A stretch of 64,000 nt of DNA from Siphonodentalium dalli (GCA_032622095.1 CP136066.1:60108609-60172608), one strand, 5' to 3'. Positions 10,528-22,761 are shown, numbered from the stretch's first letter. Notes: generated by a model not told the origin, from the sequence alone. A program made the numbers and translations.

Positions 10528-11620
10528 CTAGAAGGTGACCCGACTTCGTCCGGGGTTTGACCTTGAATTGTCTATTTTGAAGGCCAAGGTCAAGTGGGGT
10601 CACGATTTGACCCGTCCAAAACACTTCCCGAACAAAAGTACCCGTCGAAATCCATCCGGTTTTACTCGATTTGACCTTGAATTGACCATTTTGAAGGTCA
10701 AGGTCAGGTGGGGTCAAACACCAACACCCCAAAAATGGTGGAAATCGGCCCAGCGGATACCGGGAAATCGGCCCAGTTATCTGCCTCAATTATTAAGGAC
10801 AAGTGGTACGATATTTTATCAGGATAAAATCAATGCGTAACTTCTATGACGTCGTTAGAGGTCATACAGTTAGATCACGTTAACTCTCACCCTGCCGATG
10901 CATTTGACTGTTTCAGACGTCTTGGCGATATCTCGGGCACCGATGCTAATTTAGCTTTACGTTGAAACTTGATAATTAATGAGTGTGTGTATATGAGGCG
11001 CGTTTATATACTTCAGTGGAAATCAACTCGGGTTAAACTGGCGGATTTTTACGGACGAAATTAATTTGATGCATAGGGTATCTCAGTATCCGCTGGGCCG
11101 ATTTCCCGGTATCCGCTGGGCCGATTTCCACCATTTTTGGGGTGTTGGTGTTTGACCCCACCTGACCTTGACCTTCAAAATGGTCAATTCAAGGTCAAAT
11201 CGAGTAAAACCGGATGGATTTCGACGGGTACTTTTGTTCGGGAAGTGTTTTGGACGGGTCAAATCGTGACCCCACTTGACCTTGGCCTTCAAAATAGACA
11301 ATTCAAGGTCAAACCCCGGACGAAGTCGGGTCACCTTCTAGTCCGTAAAAATCCGCCAGTTTAACCCGAGTTGATTTCCACTGAAGTATATAAACGCGCC
11401 TCATATACACACACTCATTAATTATCAAGTTTCAACGTAAAGCTAAATTACCATCGGTGCCCGAGATATCGCCAAGACGTCTGAAACAGTCAAATGCATC
11501 GGCCGGGTGAGAGTTAACGTGATCTAACTGTATGACCTCTAACGACGTCATAGAAGTTACGCATTGATTTTATCCTGATAAAAGATCGTACCACTTCTCC
11601 CTAATAATTGAGGCAGATAA
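10528..11620. repeat. Composite inverted repeat, order A-B-A'-B'
   Basis: Unit A (10,528-10,776, beginning CTAGAAGGTGACCCGACTTC) is repeated as its reverse complement A' at 11,093-11,341. Unit B (10,777-11,055, containing ATAAAATCAATGCGTAACTT) is repeated as its reverse complement B' at 11,342-11,620. The arms look almost identical. A simple palindrome would be A-B-B'-A'; here the order is A-B-A'-B', so at least two events are needed. A-type sequence with the same ACTTCGTCCGGG end and TTGACCTTGA motifs also occurs at 35,835-37,108. Confidence 0.9.
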
Positions 11621-12147
11621 CTAAAACGGATACATACATATTATATATCGTTGGAAAGATGAAGCCACACAGATTCTAACCGTGCAAATTATATGACTTC
11701 GTCCGGGCTATTCAAAAACCAAATTTCAAGTCGATTGCTCCACCCGTTTCCTAGATCTGGTCTGCGCATGCGCGAAGCTGGTGTCGCACGTGCTCGGCGA
11801 CCCGATAAAATTCGTATCCGGGGCAAGATACATTCACATACCAAATTTCAAGTCGATAGCTACATCCGTTTCCGAGATATATAGCCCAATGTCATTTGCG
11901 GATACCTCGGCCGGTGATGAGTTAACGCGACACAGTCAAATGCATCGGCAGGGTGAGAGTTAACGTAATCTAACTTTATGACCTCTGACGACGTCATAGA
12001 AGTTACGCAGTGATTTTATCCTGATAAAAGATCCCCGTACCACTTGTACCTAATAATTGAGGCAGATAACTAAAACGGATACATACATATTATATATCGT
12101 TGGAAAGATGAAGCCACACAGATTCTAACCGTGCAAATTATATGACT
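11521..12147. repeat. Direct repeat of about 180 bp
   Basis: The segment ATGACCTCTAACGACGTCAT..GATTTTATCCTGATAAAAGAT..GATTCTAACCGTGCAAATTA occurs at 11,530-11,697 and again at 11,977-12,147 with few changes. Between the copies are two related stretches with ACCAAATTTCAAGTCGAT..CC, which themselves look like an old duplication. Confidence 0.85.
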
Positions 12148-12412
12148 GGCAATTTATTATTCGCGCTATATCGAATCGATTTGTGAGCACCGAACTGAAA
12201 TATATTAGCGCAAAAACGGCGTAAAAATAGATTTGACCTCCGCACGTGAAAAGTTGACCTCGCACGGACAAATAAATATGCCTATGTTCGTCTCCGGCCG
12301 AAAACACATCCAAATACCACATTTCATCGAAATTGGCTTAGTCGTTTTGGAGTCCATCGATTTCAAACACACAAACAAACACATACACAGATCTTTCAAA
12401 ATATATAATAGA

Positions 12413-15145
12413 TAGCATTACTATTAACTATATATGTGTGAGATAGATAGATTAATCTGACGAAGAGACGGAAACTGGTCCATGCAGATAATGCTGAATG
12501 TGGCAAATCAGAATAAGCTCAGGTACTGTTGTTTTGATTTTTGGAGGCCATACTATGGCTATTTGGCGCACCTAAACGGCCATTATGGGCGCTTATGGTG
12601 GACAATGGATTTCGAAATGCCACATCGCGATGATTAATTGTGGGTTTTCATCTTTCCAGAAGGCTACGACTTATGTTGAAAATAATAAATGGCCTATAGT
12701 ATGTACAGTGTCGTCCATACGTATCAATATAATGACAAAACGTTGAAATTAGTATGTGATAATATCGACTTCTTTTCAATTTCTGGCCGCCAGTTTGGCC
12801 ACCATCTTGACTGTGAGAGTTTGCCAAACTCAAATGAATACTTCATATCAATGTTCCATAAGAACATGTAATTGTGGGCAGAATTCGCGAAACAGTAACG
12901 ACCATCGTAAGAAAGTAAAGGAATGTGAGCTTGATTTCAAATTTCGGTCTCCATTTTGGCCGCCATCTTCGATTTGGAAAACAATTTATTGTATGAGATG
13001 CAAGGTAATTACTTCACCTCAATATTCCAAATCAACTGTCCGCATGTGTGCAGTTGTCTCGAAAATAATGCCCAATGATGTGAATATGAGGGAATTTCGG
13101 TCAAAATCTTCCGCAATTGTGGCGCCATTTTAGATCTGGGGAACTTTTATTTGGATATGGTATAATGAAAGTACTCCGCCTAAGTGTTCCCAACTCACAA
13201 TAGTTAACAGGTTTTGTTTGAACATATTTTATTTGACCCTCGTTACATAATACATTTAACAAATTAGAATATGAAATAAGATATGAGTTAATCAAAAGGG
13301 ATGGGAGCACAAGTCATTCAACTTAGAATATTGCTCCTCTCCCTTAACAATATTGAAACGCAAATTATTAATTGTATATGGAATTATGTAGGACTCAATA
13401 TTAGCTTATAATTGGAATGTAGTATCTAAAACGAGGAGGGTCGAGAATGAGGGTAAGGTATAAAGTGAGTAGACATATATCAAGGATGGGATGTAGGTCC
13501 TATGGCGAGCTGAGCCGAGTATTTTGATGGCAATGTGGGGAATGTATGAAGATATAGGCTTATTTGGATTTTGAAGGTTTTCCGTCAATGAAATCTACCC
13601 GATGATGCAATGAAAGTTTGCGTATTGCGAAACAATTTATCATTTAAAGTATTGGATAGGTTGCTTTGACCAAAGAGGATATCTTCAATCCTATTAACAG
13701 GTGTGGAGTTGTCGTGACAATAAGGCTCACTGATGTTAAAATCAGCAATTTTCGGGCGATTTTTCTATTTCTGGTGGCCATTTTGGCCGCCGTCTTGGAT
13801 TGGATAAATATTCCACAACTCAGGTATAACAGGAATCCTAGCTCGAGTATCTCCTGCACATTATATATGCATGGGTGTTGTTATGATAGCAATAACTTTC
13901 ATTGATTCGAAACATTACATCGCGTTATTAGTGTTGATTCGGCTTTGACCTATTATACCGGCATTTGGGAAACGTGTTATTGGGCATAAATATCCCGATA
14001 TGAACGTATATTATGATCCCATTGTGTTCGTCAATGACTCTTCTATACGATAAATGTATAAATTCACGCCAATATTTCCCATAGAGACAAACGAAAGGTG
14101 GTAAAATGTAAGAAAAATAGCATATATTCACATTTCGGCGGCCATCTTGGCCGCCATATTGAATTCTGGTGTCGGACTTTTGGCTAATTTGTGAGGGTTA
14201 TATATTAGCATAACGAATCGAGCGGAAAACAAGACCGCTTTTATATCTACTTTACTATAACGGCGATCAAAGAGACCTGATGCATATAAACAAAATGGCC
14301 GCCATGATGGACGCCATCTTGTCTGGAGTATCTGCGGCCACTTTTTTTCTTGTTAACAACCGAAACAAATTAGAGGAGACATTAAGAAAGAAAATTAGTG
14401 GGGTGAAGTTGAGTCCTGTGGGGGGGGGGGGGGGGGGGTTGCAGATGTCGACCAATATCTCCTGGACTAATATATACGCGTCAAATTCGCAATGTAACAT
14501 TAACGAAGAGTACATTCCATGCTGAAGCCATATCAAAATTACGTATGCAATATATCATCAAGAGTCGCGTGCTTTCCATACAACACCAATTCAAAATGCT
14601 TGTTTCTATTTCGATGTGGTGGCTAACTGTTCCAAAGAGCGCACATATCACACTCTGCACATTGTAATATCTAATTCTATCATGTTATACGGTAAATTGA
14701 GACTAAATATTTCTTCATGTTGTCCCACGTGCGTATTATCTCTTTTATAATCACCACTTGGAGCAGACCGGTCCTGAAAAAAATTCCGTTTCCATAGTGT
14801 CCCACGAAAAATATTCTACTAAGTCTGAGTCCATATTGTGCTAAATGCAAAAAATCGCACCCCACCTCCCGAATCTGGTCGAAATATCATATAAGAAAGA
14901 GCATCTCCTTATCGAAGTTGATGGTTATTGGCAGAATGAATACTGATTTCTCGGCAGATACCAGGATATCCACCATAAGTCTAATAACAACCAATTGCCA
15001 GAACTTTGAAATTTAAAAATCGATTTACTCGGAAAGACAAAAAATGCACTTAGGACAGAATGGAAATCAGGTCGCGCATTGTGCAACTGATCCAACTTCT
15101 GATAACCTCTATATATAGTATAGCATTACTATTAACTATATATGA
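12413..15145. repeat. Repeat-rich block bounded by 25-bp direct repeats
   Basis: The string TAGCATTACTATTAACTATA plus TATG occurs at about 12,413 and 15,121, bracketing 2.7 kb. Inside, motifs of the type GGCCGCCATcTTG recur near 12,790, 12,955, 13,120, 13,775, 14,140 and 14,300, spaced irregularly, each within AT-rich sequence. They suggest decayed tandem units. A G17 tract lies at 14,419-14,438. I see no supported gene; short frames on both strands lack motifs and splice structure. Confidence 0.5.
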
Positions 15146-15229
15146 CCTGTTTCTGTTCAAAACACATAAAAATAAGACTCAATAGCAGGAATGGAAAAAA
15201 AATTTGGCATATGGAAAAAACTGCTTTTT

Positions 15230-15300
15230 GGACCCGAGAGACACCCACCCACCCCATCATACGTGCCTGGAATTTTTTTCCGAACCCCCCCCCCCCCCTG
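15230..15300. mobile_element. One end of a poly-G-TIR element
   Basis: The stretch ATACGTGCCTGGAATTTTTT TCCG followed by a C-run and CTG matches the right end of the element at 44,722-45,249 (ATACGTGCCTGAATTTTTTT TCCGACC..CTG). The matching left end was not found upstream, so this may be a solo or truncated end. Confidence 0.55.
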
Positions 15301-15647
15301 GTCAACTGCGCAAAATGGTGTGAATTTTTGGTGATCAATGTTTCTTTTAGTGTAAACAAATATATTTGTCATACCAATTTCAGTACATTAGCGTTTAGTG
15401 TTAACCATAGCTAATAACTGCAAACGGCAGCCAGTCAAATTGTGATATATTGTGATAAAACTTACCGTTTTTTGGACAACACCCTCCATTTTTCTCAAAA
15501 ATCGACTATGACTGTCAACAAAAATCAGCTAAGAAATGTCACATAAAACTGCTAGGAAGTGATCTCATAGGAGCAGTTGAGCACCAGTGGTTTCGGAGGA
15601 GATCTCGCTACAAGCAGTTAATCCCAAAAATATGAATTTCGAGGGTA

Positions 15648-17773
15648 AACCATGGAAGTATAATTATATTCTAATTAACATAATGCTAAAGTTCCGGTGT
15701 TGCCATCGATATAATTGCTACAAGCTCTTACGCCACTGCGCGTGCCGGTAATTCACGTGTGTCTAAAATATGAGACCGGATTTTGGGGCTAATTGTGTGA
15801 TAAATATATATGTTAAATTTATAATAATTTCCAAATATACGTGATTAAATCTGGTAAAATAGTTCATTGGCGATCTGATGCATGTATATATCTTGTTTTG
15901 TTCTTGTTTCACATTGGTATGTGAATGACACGTTCCACAGAGACCCCGGATGTACCGCATTGTTTTATACGATACAAGTTTCATGTTTCCACATTAACTC
16001 GGTGTTTTATTAGATTAATTTAATAGCAGACGGAAATTTAATTGATATTTTGAACATGTCCCTGTGCATTATAGTGGTATCGTATCAAAAGCGTCGTTTC
16101 ATTCATCATTATTCTCACGGCCACAATGTGCGCTTCCATCCAACGTGCATTATGTCATATATAGCATTAGAGGAACAATCGATCGCACGTGAGCAGCCGA
16201 CAGTATTCATTCATAAATGCGTTATAAAGAGATCGATATAGATTTCAATGTACCTCGGGTATACGTGTTGCCCTGAATAGCCGTGAAGCGGAACAACATG
16301 CAGGCAATGATACATGAAAACGCTTTGGTTCTATGACTTTTGTGAATATCTTACGTCTGGTTTTTCATACTTGGAAGGAATGATTTAATTACTTAATCGT
16401 GAATTAACATGAAATAAGAGTTTACGAACATATGTACGGATAATGGGGTCGGATAACCACATCTTACTGTTTGTTCTGTTCTTCTTCCTCTGTGGAATAA
16501 TCTTTGCATTGACCCTTATTAGTTCAACTATTTACGTGTTGGCATATGTCTGTTTAAGAGCCACAATGGAATTACCTTGGATACCAGGCTATATCATTGA
16601 GAAAGTATTAGTTAATGATTGCATGATTCTTTGTATCCCGGGGCCCGTCTGTTTAATTGTTGGAGATAAAAGTAAATGTGAATACACATGTGAGGGTAAC
16701 ACAAAGACAGCGCTCACATTATTCATTATTGTGTACTGCGTCGTCGCCAGACCAGTTGTGAGGACGACAGGTGGACGTTTAATGGTGGTGTTGATGCTAA
16801 TGATTTATTATGTGAAAGCATATATAGATTTTCCTTACCACCCATTATTTTCTGTGGATGCAACATGGTTTACAATGCAGGCGGTATTAAACGATACTTT
16901 AACCATAATGACTGGCAGCATTAGAACTATTTCATGGCTCACGGTAAAAATTCTTACGATATCAGCAATTGTGGGGATAGGCGTGAGAACATCATTCTAT
17001 TTTACTTTAGCGAGGGATTTCCTATTTATCATTCTATCGGCCAGCCTATGTTTATATTTCAACACCACAGCATATGCGATGTTATTAAGCTTTCTAATGA
17101 GAGAGATTATGTTGACGAATCATCCGAAGGTGACTACGGTTACCATATGCGGAACGATTCTCGGACCGGAACTAGACTACACCCGCTTGGGTATTGTCTC
17201 AACATTTCAATTCGTATGGTATGTTCTTCAAAAAATACAGAACATTCCCGGATCAGGCATAGTGAAGTGGATAGCGGTGGTGTTAGTGTTGTGGCCGAAG
17301 AACATTTTAATCTGGGCTTATATAATAGATAAAATCCGACTTGTCCTTTTATTCTTCTGTGTGGTGTACACCTGGTTCGCGATGGAAGCAGTGTTGTTTA
17401 CCATACCCACAACGATCATGATTGATATATTATGGATGTTGCTGGTGTACACAGATTTGACAATGGCTCGTCATTTGAGAAAGATTGTAACAGGTGTTGG
17501 GTCAGTCTTTTTGACAGCTATACTACACTGGTGCGTTAATACTACTGGTAAGATCATCACATAACTTTGTTTCCGCATAATCTCTTCGTCTCTTGCTTAA
17601 ATCTACAGGGGGTTATAATAATGTTTTTCAAAATCACAGAGAGATCTGGAGAGATCTGCATTTTTAGAACTAATATCAGCCAATTTGCAAAATGTATTTT
17701 TAGACATTCGCCCTTATATGTTCACACGCTGGCAATTCGTCGTAGGGAGGGATATATGTGTATTTATAGGATA
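15648..17773 (+). repeat. Duplicated block, copy 2 (carries membrane-protein gene)
   Basis: Copy of 4,697-7,231 without the internal 5' tandem duplication. Flanking non-coding sequence is nearly identical to copy 1. It keeps a 27-base stretch near 15,903 (CTTGTTTCACATTGGTATGT) that copy 1 lacks. Confidence 0.9.
16443..17564 (+). CDS. Multi-pass membrane protein of unknown family, paralogue 2 (373 aa)
   Basis: Intact single-exon paralogue of 5,918-7,009. Residues 1-42 are identical in both. Residues 43-138 differ at about a dozen positions, by eye nearly all amino-acid changing, plus one inserted lysine. The block of residues about 139-217 (nt 16,858-17,092) is barely alignable and longer, while LMREIMLTNHP and CGTILGPELDY just after it are almost unchanged. 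A second variable block covers residues about 291-330, and the C-terminus (MARHLRKIVTGVGSV) is conserved again. Both copies keep the hydrophobic pattern, so the changes are compatible with a folded membrane protein. The gene lies in the same duplicated context and orientation as paralogue 1. Family and function are unknown. Confidence 0.7.
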   Translation: MGSDNHILLFVLFFFLCGIIFALTLISSTIYVLAYVCLRATMELPWIPGYIIEKVLVNDCMILCIPGPVCLIVGDKSKCEYTCEGNTKTALTLFIIVYCVVARPVVRTTGGRLMVVLMLMIYYVKAYIDFPYHPLFSVDATWFTMQAVLNDTLTIMTGSIRTISWLTVKILTISAIVGIGVRTSFYFTLARDFLFIILSASLCLYFNTTAYAMLLSFLMREIMLTNHPKVTTVTICGTILGPELDYTRLGIVSTFQFVWYVLQKIQNIPGSGIVKWIAVVLVLWPKNILIWAYIIDKIRLVLLFFCVVYTWFAMEAVLFTIPTTIMIDILWMLLVYTDLTMARHLRKIVTGVGSVFLTAILHWCVNTTGKIIT

Positions 17774-18837
17774 TGAACGACAAATGCCTTATAAAATGTA
17801 ACGCTTCACCGTTTACTAAACATTGTTTATATTTTACACAATTATTTAAATTTCACATGGGATGACACACCTTATACGAATTATGTGACTGTAACATTAA
17901 CACACACTTAGTCACCAACTATTGGTAAAAGTTACAGATGAAATGTCTTTCACTACATTTTTGATATAAGATATATATTTTTTAAATTGACAGTTATGCA
18001 CTTACATTCATTATTATATGGTCTTACTGTTGCTATAAATTAATTTAAAGTTCAAGAGGGAAGGGGGGGGGGTCATATTATTCAATTCCAAAATTGTATT
18101 ACTCAAAAGTTAGTAATAGATAGCCATCTACGATGAATTTCATGAAAAGTTGCTACTGGTAAATTTGCCAGCTTTGTGAACTCCTTAATAAACTGGCATG
18201 TCATATGCTGAATATTATCAACTTCCCATGCTTCCATTGATTATAAGGTACAACGGATATCCATAATCGAAACATACAAGATAACACATGGGATTTAGAA
18301 ACTGTTTTATACTTGCTGTGTGAAAAAGCTTTGTGTAAATAGTTTGGGGCGTTTCCAGTTGTGAAACAATGTCATGTTTATGTGTACAAATACCATGTAT
18401 GGTACCCACAGTGCCGACATACGGTCAACCACCCGCCGTTCGTCCGTCCGTCCGTCTGTACGTCCATCTGACCGTAGACACGTGCTATATGACACGATGA
18501 CTCAAGTACAGTTTTTTGTATCGATCTGTTCTGTTGATCGGTTTAGAAATTATTAACACTCTCCATCCTTCACATATACATGTCCATGATATCCAATGCG
18601 ATAACTCAAGTAATTATTATCCGATCGTGTTCATCTTGTATGTACATGTTTATGATGACACATCCCTCACCTGAATATTTTTTGGTATCGACAGGTTGAT
18701 AGGTTAAAAATATTAACATTTTCCATCCATCCCGTTGACACATTCTAGCCCCGATGTTACAACTAAAATATTTCTCTACATTAAGTATGGCACATTCTTC
18801 ATCTGTATGGATTTTGGTATTGGTTAAAATGGTGTGA
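17774..18837. other. AT-rich intergenic stretch, no gene seen
   Basis: Contains a G10 tract (18,064-18,073) and a CCGT-type microsatellite (GTCCGTCCGTCCGTCTGTAC, near 18,438-18,470). Short frames on both strands lack any recognisable motif. Confidence 0.6.
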
Positions 18838-19205
18838 AACACTCGGGTATAGGGTGATCAAATAGAAATGAAGAACAATCTTGTTCAAAGTAGTTATGTT
18901 CACAAATAATAGATCCAAATTGACAACACAGACAGTCATTCTTATATATATTCATTAAATGCAGTGACTCTTGATGACGAAATCGTTTTCGTTAATTTAT
19001 CGCCGATAGATGCGCCCCGAATCGATAAGTAAATATTTACATTTGAGTGCAGTTCCGACGATGGTTTCTATGGAGTGATACGGTCGATTTGCCTGAGATT
19101 TTCGGCGATGTTTGTAGAATGCCACATTCCTCCAGTGGGCATAGTGCCTGAATACTAACTGACACATCACATCAATAACCCCGAACTATTATCGGAAGTC
19201 TTGTC
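18838..19205 (-). repeat. Dispersed repeat family R1, copy 2 (-)
   Basis: Reverse complement of the family seen at 1,955-2,335 and 58,331-58,703: starts GTGTGAAACACTC, includes AAGTAAATATTTACATTTGA and GAATGCCACATTCCTCCAGT. Confidence 0.8.
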
Positions 19206-19561
19206 CGGTTTTGAATTCCAATTATTCATTAGATCAATTTATTATTAAATGGTGAGCAATCATAACCATTGGAAGAAATTAAGTTTATATATCTACAAAG
19301 TACAGAGTGCCATACCATCACTTTGGTGCTATTTGTGACAGATTATCGAACCGAATGATGTCCTAGATAGTGTGCCATGAACGGGTTCATTCACTCAGAC
19401 AGGTGCAAAAGAACACTCCTTCTTTTGTAATCACTGTTCATTTTTAGGCTCCCAACTTAGTAATAACGAAAATACCCCCACCGGGCCACCCACAGCACCC
19501 AACCCCAACACTATTGAGTCGTGTATACTTACAACGCATGCGTATACAATTGATGTATTAC

Positions 19562-21609
19562 CAGGTCTGGCACATCCTGAATTCCGCTATTATAGCTATA
19601 TTTGACTATTATAGTGGAATATGACTATATCATATTCATGTTTTATTTATTTCCGTTGGAAATATGAGACGGCGCATGCCATTGCAGAGCCAGTTTTAAG
19701 TGCACGTGGTACTGAAGTGAACAGACGTACTGCCGATAAAATTGGTTGTGCAGAGCGTTGCGCTGAAGATATTTTAAGCTATCAAATTTAAGTATACCTA
19801 CTCAAATCCATAAAACATTCCTATTAAAGCAATTTTGAAAGAGAAGTTCTATGGCGGATTTCACCGATAGGTAGTCCCCCTGACGTAATAATTCTCAATT
19901 GACCAATCAAATCGTTTAATTCAATAAAATTAACACATTTAAGAATACCTACCACGTTTGTTTAAAAAAGTACGGAAAGCAGATTCGTGATGCGATATTA
20001 TTTCTTCCACACAGCGGGAAATTCAAATTATTGACATGGATTTCGCATTTAAAGGTGATTTATCACGAAATCTATTTGAATTATCACATTAGTATTACAC
20101 ATAGACGAACGTATGGCGCTATATGCGTTATAAATTAACTTTAATAGTTTTTTGTATTAAAAATTAGCTTGTTCAACATCGGGAATTAATTTGGTACCAT
20201 AGAATGAGCAAATCTGGAACTCTATCATGTAACGCATCACGAGAATATATTATCTGTACAACGTGTAAAAACTGGAACATCTGTCAATCTAGTTGAACAA
20301 TCACTGATGGATATAGAAAAGATATATGATGTCATTCACAAGCGCTTAACGTATAAACAACTACGTCTGCCCGTGGCGCGCTTGTGGCTGCTATCTGCTG
20401 AAGGTTCGTCCACACCAGCGGCGAGTAGACCATCATCTCCTCACTCTGAGAGCAGTTGTTCCACTACCAGCAGTGGTATATCTGCTGGTCTCATTATGTC
20501 GCCTACAGCTCTGCTTCGCCACGTGCATGACAAGTCGACAGCCACCCACAATGTTCTAGCGGGTGCAAATATTTGCACTTTCTGTTGCTAACTCTACATA
20601 GAGGAGGATAACGCGGTTAATCTGTGGCTATGTTGCGAGGCGGATATGGTCCCGAAATGTCCAAACCGGGCCCACGCAATCTGCGGAGGTCCATAGGGGC
20701 GATCCTACATGTGCGGCTCCCATGAAAGGCAGGGGTAATCGTGGTAGGCCTAAAGGTCTTGGTGGTAACAGATGTGCTAAACGAGGACGGGATCGCGGAA
20801 GTCAGGAATAGTATTGAATAAAATGTCAAGTGTTCAATCCGATGTTTGTGTCTGTCCCGTGTCACAATTGTCATTGCTTATGTTTCGTATGTAAAATAAG
20901 AAATTCCAGTTTTTACACGTTGTACAGATAATATATTCTCGTGATGCGTTACATGATTTGCTCATTCTATGGTACCAAATTAATTCCCAATGTTGAACAA
21001 GCTAATTTTTAATACAAAAAACTATTAAAGTTAATTTATAACGCATATAGCGTCATACGTTCGTCTATGTGTAATACTAATGTGATAATTCAAATAGATT
21101 TCGTGATAAATCACCTTTAAATGCGAAATCCATGTCAATAATTTGAATTTCCCGCTGTGTGGAAGAAATAATATCGCATCACGAATCGGCTTTCCGTACT
21201 TTTTTAAACAAACGTGGTAGGTATTCTTAAATGTGATAATTTTATTGAATTAAACGTTTTGATTGGTCCATTGAGATTTCTTACGTCAGGGGGGACTACC
21301 TATCGGTGAAATCCGACATAGAACTTCTCTTTCAAAATTGCTTTAATAGGAATGTTTTATGGATTTAAGTAGGTATACTTAAAATTTGATAGCTTAAAAT
21401 ATCTTCAGCGCAACGCTCTGCACAACCAATTTTATCGGCAGTACGTCAGTTCACTTCAGTACCACGTGTACTTAAAACTGGCTCTGCAATGGCATGCGCC
21501 GTCTCATATTTCCAACGGAAATTAACAAAACATGAATATGATATAGTCATATTCCACTATAATAGTCAAATATAGCTATAATAGCGGAATTCAGGATGTG
21601 CCAGACCTG
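19562..21609. mobile_element. DNA element with about 700-bp terminal inverted repeats
   Basis: Left arm 19,562-20,277 and right arm 20,904-21,609 are near-perfect inverted repeats starting CAGGTCTGGCACATCC. The five bases ATTAC flank both outer ends (19,557-19,561 and 21,610-21,614), as expected for a 5-bp target site duplication. A few mismatches and short indels separate the arms (for example CACGTGGTACTGAAGTGAAC against its mate). The unique centre (20,278-20,903) carries remnants of a gene and an AATAAA signal. A 5-bp duplication with such long arms does not match a superfamily I can name confidently: Tc1 gives TA, piggyBac TTAA, hAT 8 bp, Polinton 6 bp. Confidence 0.9.
20307..20822 (+). 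pseudogene. Decayed gene in the centre of the long-TIR element
   Basis: A 94-codon frame begins ATGGATATAGAAAAG (MDIEKIYDVIHKRLTYKQL), continues through a Ser/Thr/Pro-rich stretch and ends at CTFCC. Read past that TAA, the same frame gives WLCCEADMVPKCPNRAHAIC, a cysteine/histidine pattern resembling a zinc-binding motif, before another stop. A different frame then yields MKGRGNRGRPKGLGGN, an AT-hook-like GRPKG core, ending at TAG (20,809-20,811) just before AATAAA (20,817-20,822). Together this looks like the 3' part of an element protein (zinc-binding plus AT-hook), now interrupted. Alternatively the stops lie in unrecognised introns. No catalytic motif is visible; the family is unidentified. 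Confidence 0.45.
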
Positions 21610-22364
21610 ATTACTATTTGTAAACATATATGTCAATGCTCCAATGTCATACTTTGACCACATGAGTGAATAAATCTGTATCTGTATATGTGATAAATAC
21701 CTGACCACAGTGAGGTTTCTTGTCATTTACTCGTCTAGTGTAATTGTTTTTAAACCATGTAGACTGACTACTGTATGTCAGGCATGACGACGTAAAAATA
21801 CGGTAAGCGTTGGCGGTGGGTATTGCTGTTCAAATAGTCACATCGTTATAACCGTCATAAACAGAAAGAATATTAAAATATAGACATTCTTTGTACTTAT
21901 ACCGGTCATATACATCGCACACATTGCATGTCATTGTTATGTTAATACTCTTGTGTTATGTAAACAAACGACAAGGTATGTAAACAAACAGTAATATATT
22001 TTGCAAACATTTAGCGCTATTGACTTCATTGCTTGTGTTCGTGCCATTTTATAATTCAAACGGAAAGTCAAAAACTGACGATTATAGGTCGATGTACCTT
22101 AGTCAGAATGGTTGAAAGTGTGGGTTAATCATCCGACGGTCGTGGTCGGCCTCTCGTTTTACATGTCTGCTTTCATACACAGTTTGGTAACACGTCTGAG
22201 GGTAGGAGACGTTGGTCAGAACGTGTACATCCGGACTCTATGTGGCATCACAATGTAAGTTTGTGTGAGGTGGATATCAGCGCACTCGCCCAGGCGTGGC
22301 TTGCACATTTTGATGTTTTTCGCAATATAATTATGATAGAAACACTTAATCAAATTGACAAGGA

Positions 22365-22665
22365 CTCAGGTGGCCCAGTCGGTAGAGTACTCAGGCATTA
22401 CGCCTGTCCAGCACTAACGAAGCTGGTTCTAACCCCGACAAGCGCGGATTCGTGATCCACACAAAGGGAGGGTAATCAGATTCGTGTATCTGGACAAGTT
22501 TGTCATTTGATTTCCGGAGGTCGGTGGTTTCTACACGCAGCGGAGTGATTACCCGGTGAAATTAACCCTTTGCGATGTCTTTCCTCCACCACCCGTAAAA
22601 CTGACAACGTCGTGATAGGTCCTAGTGTTTGAAACGACGATAAACCCAAAACAACTAACCAACTT
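22365..22665 (+). mobile_element. tRNA-derived SINE
   Basis: The head is tRNA-like. An A-box-like TGGCCCAGTCGGTAGAG lies at about 22,370 and a B-box-like GGTTCTAACCC about 50 bases later, the spacing of an internal RNA polymerase III promoter. The rest runs through GATTTCCGGAGGTCGGTGGT, a CCTCCACCACCCGTAAAACT segment and a tail ending AAACCCAAAACAACTAACC. This head-body-tail order resembles Meta-domain SINEs of bivalves (inference). Both boxes deviate from tRNA consensus and cloverleaf pairing is poor, so it is not a functional tRNA gene. Confidence 0.65.
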
Positions 22666-22761
22666 AATCAAATTGAGTTTATTTCCTTCAAGATACTAGT
22701 GTATCTCTTGCGAGCCTTTACAGCAACGGCTTATATTTTTTTTATAAAATCATATATCATA

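Noticed and set aside
10415-11364. Frames of 75-124 codons on both strands
   Set aside because: They mirror each other across the inverted A/A' repeat and include the gene fragment read on the wrong strand.
22365-22445. Functional tRNA gene
   Set aside because: A- and B-box-like words are present but diverged, cloverleaf pairing is poor, and a SINE body follows directly.
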